A stretch of DNA of 5,262 nucleotides, from the NCBI GenBank assembly GCA_001830645.1, contig MIBM01000151.1:1-5262 (forward strand). The letters run 5' to 3'. The position numbers and the translations under genes are program-made. Below are positions 1-5,262 of the stretch, one piece after another. Position 1 is the stretch's first letter. Every line of letters starts with the position of its first letter. A model generated the notes under the pieces. The model was not told the DNA's origin and did not search any database. It worked only from the letters and a program-made list of their open reading frames with translations. Origin of the DNA: Spirochaetes bacterium RIFOXYC1_FULL_54_7. GTDB lineage: Bacteria > Spirochaetota > Spirochaetia > Treponematales > UBA12059.

Positions 1-4
1 GCTT

Positions 5-463
5 TTAAGAATCCGGCCTCTCAAAGAGGCCGTAATCCTGTGCTCGTTCCTCTTCTACCTTTTCCTCATTTTCTTGATACCGCACATATCGTCTGATCTT
101 ATCATCATCCATGCCGATCGTTGTAACGCAATATCCCCTACTCCAGAAATGATTCCCCCAGTAAGGTTTCTTCCTGAGTCCTTTCATTTCCTTGAACACG
201 GCAATCGCTGTCTTGCCTTTTAGTATTCCCATCATTTCCGATATCGCGATTCTTGGCGGTATAGTTACCACCATATGCACATGATCCTTCTGGATACTCA
301 GTTCCAGTATCTCTACCTTTTTCCATTCACATATTGCCCGTATCTTATGCTCTACCAACCTGGCTACTGCCCCCTCTAGAATTTTGAACCTGTATTTCGG
401 AGTCCATACTATGTGGTAGCTACACTGGTATACGACATGCGTTAATTTTTTCCACTTTGCCAT
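5..463 (-). CDS. tnpA: IS200-type TnpA transposase (HUH/Tyr, Y1)
   Basis: This is a Y1 transposase that nicks and rejoins single-stranded IS ends through a covalent phosphotyrosine. From the start chosen here it is 152 aa, the usual size for IS200 TnpA. Visible hallmarks are an N-terminal YHIVWTPKYR strand (about residues 17-26), the HUH metal site as HVH (H61, H63) inside KDHVHMVV, the FWSRGY segment (about 106-111), and the likely nucleophile Tyr126 in RRYVRYQE, which fits the Y-[IV]-x-x-Q pattern. The C-terminus GLFERPDS appears complete. An in-frame ATG at 500-502 would add 13 residues, but it lies right behind the left-end hairpin, lacks a Shine-Dalgarno, and the added residues do not resemble family N-termini. 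The ATG at 461-463 gives a family-like start (MAKWKKLTHVVYQCSYHIVW). No strong ribosome-binding site precedes either, in keeping with the poor translation known for IS200. All catalytic residues are intact, so it could be active. Confidence 0.93.
   Translation of the reverse strand: MAKWKKLTHVVYQCSYHIVWTPKYRFKILEGAVARLVEHKIRAICEWKKVEILELSIQKDHVHMVVTIPPRIAISEMMGILKGKTAIAVFKEMKGLRKKPYWGNHFWSRGYCVTTIGMDDDKIRRYVRYQENEEKVEEERAQDYGLFERPDS
14..32. repeat. hairpin over tnpA 3' end
   Basis: A perfect 8-bp inverted repeat (arms 14-21 and 25-32, loop CAA) overlaps the last codons of tnpA. It may be part of the right-end secondary structure of the IS or a chance feature of the LFERP codons. The window ends too soon after the stop codon to see whether a separate right-end hairpin exists outside the gene. 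No T-run follows on the minus strand, so it is not a clear terminator. Confidence 0.35.
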
Positions 464-508
464 TTTGATATCATACGCTTTTCTGCAGGCACAGCCAATC
501 ATGACATG

Positions 509-529
509 ACCACCGCCATAGGCGGTGGT
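509..529. repeat. IS200 left-end hairpin
   Basis: A perfect inverted repeat has arms 509-517 and 521-529 (9 bp, ACCACCGCC / GGCGGTGGT) around a 3-base loop. In the IS200/IS605 family such a subterminal hairpin is the site TnpA recognises on single-stranded DNA. It lies 6 nt upstream of the ATG at 500-502 on the minus strand, so in mRNA it would also block initiation at that codon. Read on the plus strand, the stem runs into five T (529-533), so it could terminate transcription leaving the element in that direction. Transcription entering towards tnpA meets no T-run. Confidence 0.8.
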
Positions 530-610
530 TTTTCAAGTCTGAATAAAATTTGGGCCATTCTGCTTGACCTGACTATAAGGTACCAATGGACTTTACCCAG
601 TGGCTTTGTC

Positions 611-1020
611 TCAAGCCAAGCTGCCTAATGCAAGACCATAGATCTCGATCAGCTCCTTCTTCTCACCTTCAGGGAAGTTCCGTACCTCCCAGGCCTCACG
701 TTCACGCTCGGCACGGTTATAGTCGCGTTCCGCCTTGGTAGAAAGGTAATCGCCGATAGCCATTGAAAGACCGTCGCCTATGAGGTTGGCAACCCCAGGA
801 TGAGGACAATGCCCGTTGACAGGGATGCTCCGGCAACTCCCGCCACGACGGCAATGGTGGTTATTATTCCATCAAGTCCACCATATACCAGGGACTTGAG
901 ATACTGTCCTTGTTCACTCTGATGTTGTTCGGGAGCGTTTGTTTGATGGGCCTCAACACTACCTGCTCGATCCTTATGTTTGTAAGCGTCTTTAGCCTGC
1001 TGGAGGTTTCTGCTGAGCAT
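611..1020 (-). pseudogene. VIT1/CCC1-family transporter, frameshifted and truncated
   Basis: This is the remnant of a VIT1/CCC1-family membrane transporter; the family exports Fe2+/Mn2+ from the cytoplasm. The first part (ATG at 1018-1020 to TAG at 778) has a hydrophilic N-terminus, then the family core YGGLDGIITT (about residues 46-55) and the helix AVVAGVAGASLSTGIVLILG. That frame then ends in the off-family LPTS. Losing one base in the CCCC run at 793-796 explains this. The -1 frame continues exactly as the family should, with VANLIGDGLSMAIGDYLSTK and then an acidic segment with AEREREAWEV, NFPEGEKKELIEIY, up to a TGA at 611-613. The Glu-rich segment corresponds to the cytoplasmic metal-binding domain. 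Helices 3-5 and the rest of a protein normally over 200 aa are missing. From about 540 to 610 only weak, multi-frame resemblance remains (for example NGPNFIQT near 536-559), then the IS begins. A GGAG lies 11 nt upstream of the ATG. The single frameshift could be a sequencing error, but the missing C-terminus cannot. Confidence 0.85.
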
Positions 1021-1031
1021 ATACGTCTACA

Positions 1032-1035
1032 CTCC
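1032..1035 (-). promoter_or_regulatory. possible ribosome-binding site of VIT remnant
   Basis: The minus strand reads GGAG 11 nt upstream of the ATG at 1018-1020. Spacing is on the long side, but it is the only purine-rich match there and supports this start. Confidence 0.45.
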
Positions 1036-1098
1036 AAAGTAAGATGATACTGGTCTAATTGCAGCCATTTTAGTCAGGTGTTACAGTAGCTGCAAGCA

Positions 1099-1127
1099 GG
1101 GGATCCATAGCCACGGTTATAATCCCC
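1099..1127. repeat. imperfect palindrome between exporter and VIT remnant
   Basis: GGGGAT (1099-1104) pairs with ATCCCC (1122-1127). Inside it, 1107-1111 and 1116-1120 can pair with one G-T wobble, leaving small bulges. It lies about 25 nt downstream of the exporter stop. It could end or protect that transcript, but no T-run follows on either strand, so a canonical intrinsic terminator is not supported. Confidence 0.35.
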
Positions 1128-1151
1128 AACCAAGAACAAAATATTGCAGGG

Positions 1152-2114
1152 CTAAGGTTTCTTACTGTTTCCTTTGAATTCAATTGACCGTATGGCTAGT
1201 CCAGGAAGGTGAAAGCCAAAGGCATGGATCATCAGCCCTCCCAATATCAGTAGGGCGGCTACGCTGTCCAGGACCGTAAAACGCTCACCAAGGAAGATTG
1301 ATGCCGATGCGAGTCCGAAAATGGGTACAAGCAATGAAAAAGGGGCTATCCGCCCTGCCCCAAACTGCATGATCAGTTTGTTCCACAGACCGTAGCCTAT
1401 CAATGTAGACATGATAACCAGGTATGCAAGGGCAGCAACCGACAACCATGACAAATCTGCAAAAGCTCTGGCTATGCTCTGAGGGCCTTCAACCAGCAGG
1501 GACAGTCCCGCCAGGGGAATCGGCGAGAAAATGCTGGACCAGACCATGACGGACAAGCCACTTGAAGAAGGCATGGTTCGGGCTATGACGTTGGCCGCAG
1601 CCCAGCCAAGCGCTGCAGCCATCAGCATCATGAAGAGGGGCAGGCTCAGTCCGGATGAAGCCTGGATAGCAGCAGAGGCCGTGGACTGCGGAAGGGCTAA
1701 CAGCACAAGCCCCGCTCCGGAGATGATCATACCTAGAATGCTCTGGATTTTGATTCGTTCCTTGAGGGCAAATCCTGCAAGGAGGGCTGTGAAAAAAGCC
1801 TGGGCTTGCAGAATGAGCGAGCTGAGACCGGCTGGCGCTCCCAGCTTTATGGCTGTAAACAGGAATCCAAATTCAACAACGCCAAGAAACAAGCCATAAG
1901 CAGCCAGGGACTTCCAGGAGGCGGCAGGTTTCCTCACCCAGAAAATGGCAGGAAATACACAGAACAGGAAACGGAGCGAGGCAAGCATCAATGGTGGCAC
2001 ACCAGCTACACCAACTTTGATAACCACGAAGTTGAAGCCCCAGATTGCAGCTATCAGGAAGGCGTAGACAAACGCGGTAGGTGGTAGGCGACCGTTTTTT
2101 ATGGACTCATTCAT
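1152..2114 (-). CDS. eamA: EamA-type DMT exporter, likely cysteine/O-acetylserine efflux
   Basis: This is a 320-aa inner-membrane protein of the drug/metabolite transporter superfamily, with two EamA repeats (about residues 15-140 and 155-302) and ten predicted helices. Stretches match my recollection of E. coli EamA (YdeD) closely: WGFNFVVIKVGV (25-36), PPLMLASLRF (40-49), FPAIF (54-58), LQAQAFF (102-108), IGYGLW (239-244), APFSLLVPIFGLASA (257-271) and GER (276-278). EamA exports O-acetylserine and cysteine, protecting cells from excess thiol precursor; the substrate here is inferred from these motifs, and other amino acids or metabolites are possible. The ATG has no Shine-Dalgarno upstream and no upstream in-frame alternative is apparent, but a good promoter places the transcript start at the ATG. 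The gene is separated from the TRAP operon upstream by a strong terminator, so it is probably its own unit. The C-terminal tail after helix 10 is short and basic (KGNSKKP). Confidence 0.9.
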   Translation of the reverse strand: MNESIKNGRLPPTAFVYAFLIAAIWGFNFVVIKVGVAGVPPLMLASLRFLFCVFPAIFWVRKPAASWKSLAAYGLFLGVVEFGFLFTAIKLGAPAGLSSLILQAQAFFTALLAGFALKERIKIQSILGMIISGAGLVLLALPQSTASAAIQASSGLSLPLFMMLMAAALGWAAANVIARTMPSSSGLSVMVWSSIFSPIPLAGLSLLVEGPQSIARAFADLSWLSVAALAYLVIMSTLIGYGLWNKLIMQFGAGRIAPFSLLVPIFGLASASIFLGERFTVLDSVAALLILGGLMIHAFGFHLPGLAIRSIEFKGNSKKP

Positions 2115-2121
2115 TGTATGA

Positions 2122-2150
2122 AGTATAGCGTCTATTCTGCGGAAGGTCAG
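2122..2150 (-). promoter_or_regulatory. sigma70-like promoter for exporter, predicted leaderless
   Basis: On the minus strand CTGACC (2150-2145, 4 of 6 to TTGACA) and TATACT (2127-2122, 5 of 6 to TATAAT) are separated by exactly 17 nt. Only 7 nt lie between the -10 box and the exporter ATG at 2114, so a start at the usual distance falls on or within a base or two of that ATG. The missing Shine-Dalgarno fits. The assignment rests on consensus matching only. Confidence 0.6.
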
Positions 2151-2200
2151 CCTGCCAATCCCAGTGAAATCTGTCTCCTACCTACAGAATGTTGGCTGAC
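2146..2200. repeat. separated inverted repeat upstream of exporter gene
   Basis: GTCAGCC (2146-2152) and GGCTGAC (2194-2200) are perfect 7-bp inverted repeats 41 nt apart. A small inner repeat (TCTGT 2170-2174, ACAGA 2184-2188) sits between them. The left arm overlaps the predicted -35 box, so the pair could be operator half-sites or a foldable DNA/RNA element. A chance 7-mer match in this length is possible. Confidence 0.3.
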
Positions 2201-2206
2201 ATTATG

Positions 2207-2246
2207 AAAAAAATCGGAGCGGATGGTGATTCCGCCATCCACTCCG
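2207..2246 (-). terminator. intrinsic terminator of the TRAP operon
   Basis: Arms 2235-2246 and 2215-2226 form a 12-bp GC-rich stem with a single G-T wobble and an 8-nt loop. On the minus strand the stem is followed by A and then seven T (2213-2207). It lies 100 nt past the receptor stop codon and 92 nt upstream of the exporter start, so it should separate the two transcription units. Confidence 0.92.
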
Positions 2247-2264
2247 TAATCGACAGGGCTTGGG

Positions 2265-2286
2265 ACTGGAAGGAGGCTCTTCCAGT
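2265..2286. repeat. hairpin in TRAP operon 3' trailer
   Basis: A perfect 8-bp inverted repeat, ACTGGAAG (2265-2272) and CTTCCAGT (2279-2286), has a 6-nt loop. It sits in the transcribed trailer between the receptor stop and the terminator, with no T-run. A smaller stem TGCC/GGCA closing a UUCG loop (2315-2326, minus strand) lies closer to the stop. Together they could shield the mRNA 3' end from exonucleases; that role is inferred. Confidence 0.55.
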
Positions 2287-2346
2287 TATGGTGCCAGCCC
2301 GGGATTCATAAGCATGCCCGAAGGCAGCAGGCCAAAGCCTGAAGGT

Positions 2347-3363
2347 TTATTTCAGCCAGCCCTGCTCCACGAAATACTTCTTGGCACCAGGATGGTACGG
2401 TACGAGCATCTGATCCTCGGGGAGCACCAGGTTCTTGGTGAACTGGGTCAGCAGGGGAGCAACCGCGTGAACCGCAGGAAGGTTCTCGTACAAGGTCTTG
2501 GTCATCTTGTACACCAGTTCGGCATCGGTATCCTCACGGACGATGATGATGTCGGGAGGAGTGCCAACGGTAGCCACTGCATTGGGCTGGTTGGGATAGG
2601 TGTTGGCCGGGATGTTGCGGCGACCATAGAACTGGTTCTTGATCCTCAGCTTTGCAAGGGCTTCGTCGGTGATCGGGACCATTTCCACCTTGCCATCAAG
2701 CATAAGCTCCTGCATGGCGGCGGCACCGAGTGCCAGGCCGATGATACCGGCGTCAGCAAGGCCGTCTTTCATCATCTCTATGCCCTGGGCGAATTCGACA
2801 AAGCTGGGCTTGATATCATCATAGGTCAGGCCATAGGCTGCCAGAGTCTCGCGGGCGTCAACTTCACCACCGGAGCCGACAGGGCCTACGACAACACGCT
2901 TGCCCTTGAAATCGGCTACGCTCTTGATGCCACTGCCCTTGAGGGCCACTACCTGGAACACATCGGAGAACAGACCACCGGTGAGGGAGCGCATCCAGGG
3001 CATCTTCTCTGGATAGGGTGCCTCGCCATTGAGGGCGCGGTATGCCTCAAGGGAGCGGCAGACTGCTACATCGGCATCCTTGGTGCGAAGAAGATCGATG
3101 TTGTGGGGGCTGCCATTGGTGGCAATGGCCACAGCCTTGATGCCGGGAATGTTGGCGTTCCAGAGGGCCGACATAGCGATACCCGTGGGATAGTTGGTGC
3201 CGCCGACGCCTGCGGTTCCCATAGTGATGTGTTTGACTGGACCGGAGGGCGCTGCAGCGGCCCCGCCTTCGGATCCACCTGCTGCTGCCACGTTGCTGAC
3301 CGCGAACACTGCGAGCACAAGGATCGTAAGCACGATGCCCGCTTTCCTTAACTGACTCTTCAT
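2347..3363 (-). CDS. TAXI-family TRAP transporter solute-binding protein
   Basis: This is the extracytoplasmic receptor of a TRAP transporter; it binds the solute outside the inner membrane and hands it to the permease. It is 338 aa, typical for TAXI receptors. Residues 1-28 form a Sec signal peptide: basic MKSQLRK, a hydrophobic core, and AVSNVAAA before the probable cleavage. There is no lipobox cysteine. A low-complexity linker follows (GGSEGGAAAAPSG, 29-41). TAXI hallmarks are GTAGVGGTNYPTG (49-61), NGSPHNIDLLRTKDADVAV (83-101), DFKGKRVVVGPVGSGGE (151-167), GLADAGIIGLALGAAAMQEL (201-220) and the C-terminal HPGAKKYFVEQGWL (324-337). The ATG at 3361-3363 was chosen because AGGAGG lies 5 nt upstream and a signal peptide begins there; an upstream ATG at 3454-3456 would overlap the permease and bury the signal. 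It is cotranscribed behind the permease. TAXI substrates are mostly uncharacterised; glutamate-like or dicarboxylate ligands are guesses, so none is assigned. Confidence 0.94.
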   Translation of the reverse strand: MKSQLRKAGIVLTILVLAVFAVSNVAAAGGSEGGAAAAPSGPVKHITMGTAGVGGTNYPTGIAMSALWNANIPGIKAVAIATNGSPHNIDLLRTKDADVAVCRSLEAYRALNGEAPYPEKMPWMRSLTGGLFSDVFQVVALKGSGIKSVADFKGKRVVVGPVGSGGEVDARETLAAYGLTYDDIKPSFVEFAQGIEMMKDGLADAGIIGLALGAAAMQELMLDGKVEMVPITDEALAKLRIKNQFYGRRNIPANTYPNQPNAVATVGTPPDIIIVREDTDAELVYKMTKTLYENLPAVHAVAPLLTQFTKNLVLPEDQMLVPYHPGAKKYFVEQGWLK

Positions 3364-3368
3364 CTCTT

Positions 3369-3374
3369 CCTCCT
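3369..3374 (-). promoter_or_regulatory. strong Shine-Dalgarno of the TAXI receptor
   Basis: The minus strand reads AGGAGG with 5 nt to the ATG at 3361-3363, the only strong ribosome-binding site seen in the window. It decides the start of the receptor gene and suggests high translation. Confidence 0.88.
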
Positions 3375-3375
3375 G

Positions 3376-3393
3376 TTTCGCCCGTGAGCGAAA
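3376..3393. repeat. hairpin beside receptor Shine-Dalgarno
   Basis: TTTCGC (3376-3381) and GCGAAA (3388-3393) form a perfect 6-bp stem with a 6-nt loop. Its base ends two bases from the AGGAGG box. It leaves the Shine-Dalgarno free and could keep it exposed; a regulatory role is inference. Confidence 0.5.
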
Positions 3394-3407
3394 ATATAGT
3401 GTTGTCA

Positions 3408-3427
3408 GGGCAGCAATACTGCTGCCC
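3408..3427. repeat. intercistronic hairpin between permease and receptor
   Basis: GGGCAGCA (3408-3415) and TGCTGCCC (3420-3427) form a perfect 8-bp GC-rich stem with a 4-nt loop, 18 nt past the permease stop. No T-run follows directly on the minus strand, so it is unlikely to be a full terminator. Stems at this place in transporter operons often mark mRNA processing or shield the downstream, more abundant receptor message. Confidence 0.65.
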
Positions 3428-3445
3428 CCGGAGATACCGTATACA

Positions 3446-5262
3446 TCATGCAGCAACTGCCCGTTTCTGCCTGGACTTAATGAACATGATGATTATCCAG
3501 CCAATTACGGCCAGAACCACGCCAATGAGATCGGTCATGATGCCGGGAATTATGAGCACTACCGCAGCAGCAAGCGCCAAGCCTCTGAGCAGCCAGTGCA
3601 GCCTGATCATGAGATAGCCTTCGACAGCGACGGAGAGAAGGAATACGCCTGCCAGCCCCGAGATAGCCGAAAGCAGGATGGCAAAGCCGGAGTCGGAGAT
3701 CAGGATCATCTCGGGAGAGTAGATAAAGAAGAAAGGAACGATGAAGCCAGCAAGTGCCAGACGGAAGGCCGTCCAGCCTACCTCGTTCGGTTTTGCGCCA
3801 GCCATTCCGGCACCAACATAGGCGGCCAGTGCTACAGGCGGCGTTATGGTTGAAAGGGCTGCATAGTACAGGGTAAAGAAGTGGGCCTGGAAGGCAGGCA
3901 CACCCATCTTGGTCAGAATCGGCACCGTGATGGAAGCAGCGATGACATAACAGGCACTGGTTGGCAGTCCCATACCAAGAATTATGGACACCACCATGCT
4001 CAGGATCAAGGCTATCCATAGGTATCCACCGGAGAGGTGGACAATATTGTCTGCGAGGATCATACCGATACCAGTCATGGACAGGACGGCCACCACAAAA
4101 CCTGCGTTGGCCATGGCCACGCCGATGGAGAGGCTGGACCGTGCGGAATTGACGGCTACCGCCTTCAGCTCAGGAAGCCCCATGCGGGTTTCCTTGCGGA
4201 TCCAGGATAGACCCGCAGTGGTTACTACGGCAAAGAAGGCTGAGTACAAGGGCGTGCGGCCTTCGAAGAGCAGATACAGCAGGATGATGATAGGCAACAC
4301 CATATGTCCATAGCGGAGCAGGGTATTCTTGGTATCAGGCATATCCTTCTTTTCCAGACCCTTGAGCCCCATGGTTCTGGCACGCAAGTCGATCTGGAAA
4401 AATACACCGGCAAAGTACAATACAGCCGGAATGAAGGCAGCCGCAGCAATGCTCAGATAAGAAACACCCAGGAATTCGGCCATGATGAAGGCTACCGACC
4501 CCATGATTGGTGGCATGAACTGACCACCGGTAGATGCTGCTGCTTCCACTGCACCGGCAAAGGCTGGCTTGTAGCCTACTCTCTTCATAAGTGGAATGGT
4601 GAAAGCACCAGTGGTTGCCACATTGGTAGCCGCGCTGCCCTGGATCATACCCAGAAGTGCGCTGGCTATGACGGAGACCTTGGCAGGGCCACCGGTAAAC
4701 CGGCCACCAAGGGTCATGGCTACATCGTTGAACAGTTTTGCCAGTCCGCTCTTGTCGAGCATGGCACCTAATACGATGAAGATGACCAGGTAGGTAGATG
4801 CAACGCCTGTAGGCATGCCGAACACACCCTGGCTGGTCAGGTACATCTGGTAGATAATGCGCTCAAGGGTATAGCCGCGGTGTGAAAGCAAGCCTGGGAT
4901 ATACTTTCCAAAATAGGCATAGGCCAGGAAAATGACTACAAGGATAAGCAACTGGTTGCCAACAGAACGCCGGCACGCTTCCAGGACCAGAAGCAGGTAG
5001 AAACCGCCAACGATGATGTTGTGCGGTACGGCAACGCCAGCCCGGATAAGGAAGGCATCACGACTCCAGATGGTATACACCGTTGCAGCCAGGGATGCCA
5101 CAGCCAGGATCAGGTCAAGTACACTCGGCCGGCCCTTTGGTGACTTGTTGCTGGCAGGGAAGTACAGGAATACCAGCACCAGTACAAATCCCAGGTAGAT
5201 TGCACGATGCTTGATTGTCTCCGGCATGCCGAAACGCGAGGTATACAGATGGTAAGAGATGA
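3446..5262 (-). CDS. TRAP transporter fused 4TM/12TM permease, 5' end beyond window
   Basis: This is the membrane part of a TAXI-type TRAP transporter, a secondary carrier driven by an ion gradient in the inner membrane. The small (DctQ-like) and large (DctM-like) subunits are fused in one polypeptide. The window holds 604 codons plus the stop. The frame stays open to the right edge; the codons before the ATG at 5225-5227 read ISYHLYTSRFG, which looks like the usual N-terminal region of the family, so that ATG is probably internal. Counting from it, residues 1-110 carry the 4TM-like helices. The DctM core follows, with FGMPTGVASTYLVIFIVLGA (136-155), GGPAKVSVIASALLGMIQGS (179-198), AATNVATTGAFTIPLMKRVG (199-218) and STGGQFMPPIMG (232-243). 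The second half of the core has LGMGLPTSACYVIAA (417-431) and STITPPVALAAYVGAG (459-474). A further hydrophobic C-terminal extension (about 515-585) ends in a basic tail. The two repeated core halves are complete and no frameshift is seen. It is the first visible gene of the operon, 82 nt ahead of its receptor. Confidence 0.95.
   Translation of the reverse strand, partial: ISYHLYTSRFGMPETIKHRAIYLGFVLVLVFLYFPASNKSPKGRPSVLDLILAVASLAATVYTIWSRDAFLIRAGVAVPHNIIVGGFYLLLVLEACRRSVGNQLLILVVIFLAYAYFGKYIPGLLSHRGYTLERIIYQMYLTSQGVFGMPTGVASTYLVIFIVLGAMLDKSGLAKLFNDVAMTLGGRFTGGPAKVSVIASALLGMIQGSAATNVATTGAFTIPLMKRVGYKPAFAGAVEAAASTGGQFMPPIMGSVAFIMAEFLGVSYLSIAAAAFIPAVLYFAGVFFQIDLRARTMGLKGLEKKDMPDTKNTLLRYGHMVLPIIILLYLLFEGRTPLYSAFFAVVTTAGLSWIRKETRMGLPELKAVAVNSARSSLSIGVAMANAGFVVAVLSMTGIGMILADNIVHLSGGYLWIALILSMVVSIILGMGLPTSACYVIAASITVPILTKMGVPAFQAHFFTLYYAALSTITPPVALAAYVGAGMAGAKPNEVGWTAFRLALAGFIVPFFFIYSPEMILISDSGFAILLSAISGLAGVFLLSVAVEGYLMIRLHWLLRGLALAAAVVLIIPGIMTDLIGVVLAVIGWIIIMFIKSRQKRAVAA

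Larger units (their letters stand above)
1..545 (-). mobile_element. IS200-type insertion sequence, right end cut by window edge
   Basis: This is a single-gene insertion sequence of the IS200/IS605 family, whose members move as single-stranded DNA and carry subterminal hairpins instead of terminal inverted repeats. The sequence shows one transposase gene with a perfect 9-bp hairpin just upstream of it, as expected at the left end. No tnpB-like accessory gene is present. The outer boundary is an estimate: such hairpins usually sit a short way inside the tip, which puts the left end near 535-545. The right end probably lies beyond position 1, because the transposase stop codon is only five bases from the edge. 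No target duplication is expected for this family, so neither junction can be fixed from this sequence. It abuts the decayed end of a VIT-family gene. Confidence 0.8.

Noticed and set aside
464..502. ATG at 500-502 as the tnpA start
   Set aside because: The 13 extra residues do not resemble TnpA N-termini, and the codon is pressed against the left-end hairpin with no ribosome-binding site.
1081..1140. Minus-strand promoter for the VIT remnant around TATAAC near 1116-1121
   Set aside because: The nearest -35-like hexamer (TTGTTC) is only 12 nt away, so the spacing does not fit.
1531..2087. Plus-strand open frames opposite the exporter gene
   Set aside because: They are antisense shadows of a gene with clear EamA motifs and show no domain of their own.
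2260..3351. Long plus-strand open frame (363 codons) opposite the TAXI receptor
   Set aside because: It is the antisense of a well-supported receptor gene with family motifs throughout. Its own translation shows no recognisable domain and no good ribosome-binding site was seen.
3394..3420. Internal minus-strand promoter ahead of the receptor (TATATT near 3394-3399)
   Set aside because: No acceptable -35 hexamer lies 16-18 nt upstream and there is no extended -10. The stretch is better explained as an intercistronic spacer.
3364..3456. Upstream ATG at 3454-3456 as the start of the TAXI receptor
   Set aside because: It would overlap the permease stop, run through both hairpins and place 31 unrelated residues before the signal peptide. 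The ATG at 3361-3363 has AGGAGG at ideal spacing.
1..5262. CRISPR array, tRNA or rRNA gene, toxin-antitoxin or defence cassette
   Set aside because: I found no spaced direct repeats, no tRNA-like cloverleaf and no reading frame with motifs of such systems.

Overview
The window (about 5.3 kb, mid-range GC by eye) reads as a bacterial accessory region. Every gene I can support lies on the minus strand, so transcription runs from the right edge towards position 1. The host cannot be named from this sequence. The Gly/Ser/Glu/Ala-rich stretch after the solute-binding protein's signal peptide resembles some spirochaete binding proteins, but that is only a weak hint and a Firmicute or other anaerobe is equally possible.

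Right part (about 2207-5262): a two-gene TAXI-type TRAP transport operon. The fused 4TM/12TM permease comes first; its 5' end lies beyond the right edge. The TAXI solute-binding receptor follows 82 nt later. The gap between them holds two perfect hairpins and a strong Shine-Dalgarno, a layout suited to making more soluble receptor than permease. About 100 nt after the receptor stop comes a textbook intrinsic terminator with a 12-bp stem and seven U residues.

Middle (1152-2200): one gene for a 10-helix EamA/DMT exporter, close in motifs to E. coli EamA, the O-acetylserine/cysteine exporter. It appears to have its own sigma70-like promoter, placed so that the transcript would begin at or within a base or two of the ATG. 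That predicts a leaderless mRNA, and no Shine-Dalgarno is visible.

Left part (1-1020): a broken VIT1/CCC1-family (vacuolar iron/manganese transporter type) gene, followed by an IS200-type element. The VIT gene has a one-base frameshift at about 793-796 and loses recognisable sequence after the metal-binding segment, just before the IS. The IS encodes a single HUH/Tyr transposase and has a perfect 9-bp hairpin at its left end. Its right end is cut by the window edge.

No new defence system, CRISPR array, RNA gene or unknown multigene system is visible. The points most worth a second look are the probable leaderless exporter promoter, the decay of the VIT gene beside the IS, and the hairpins of the TRAP operon.
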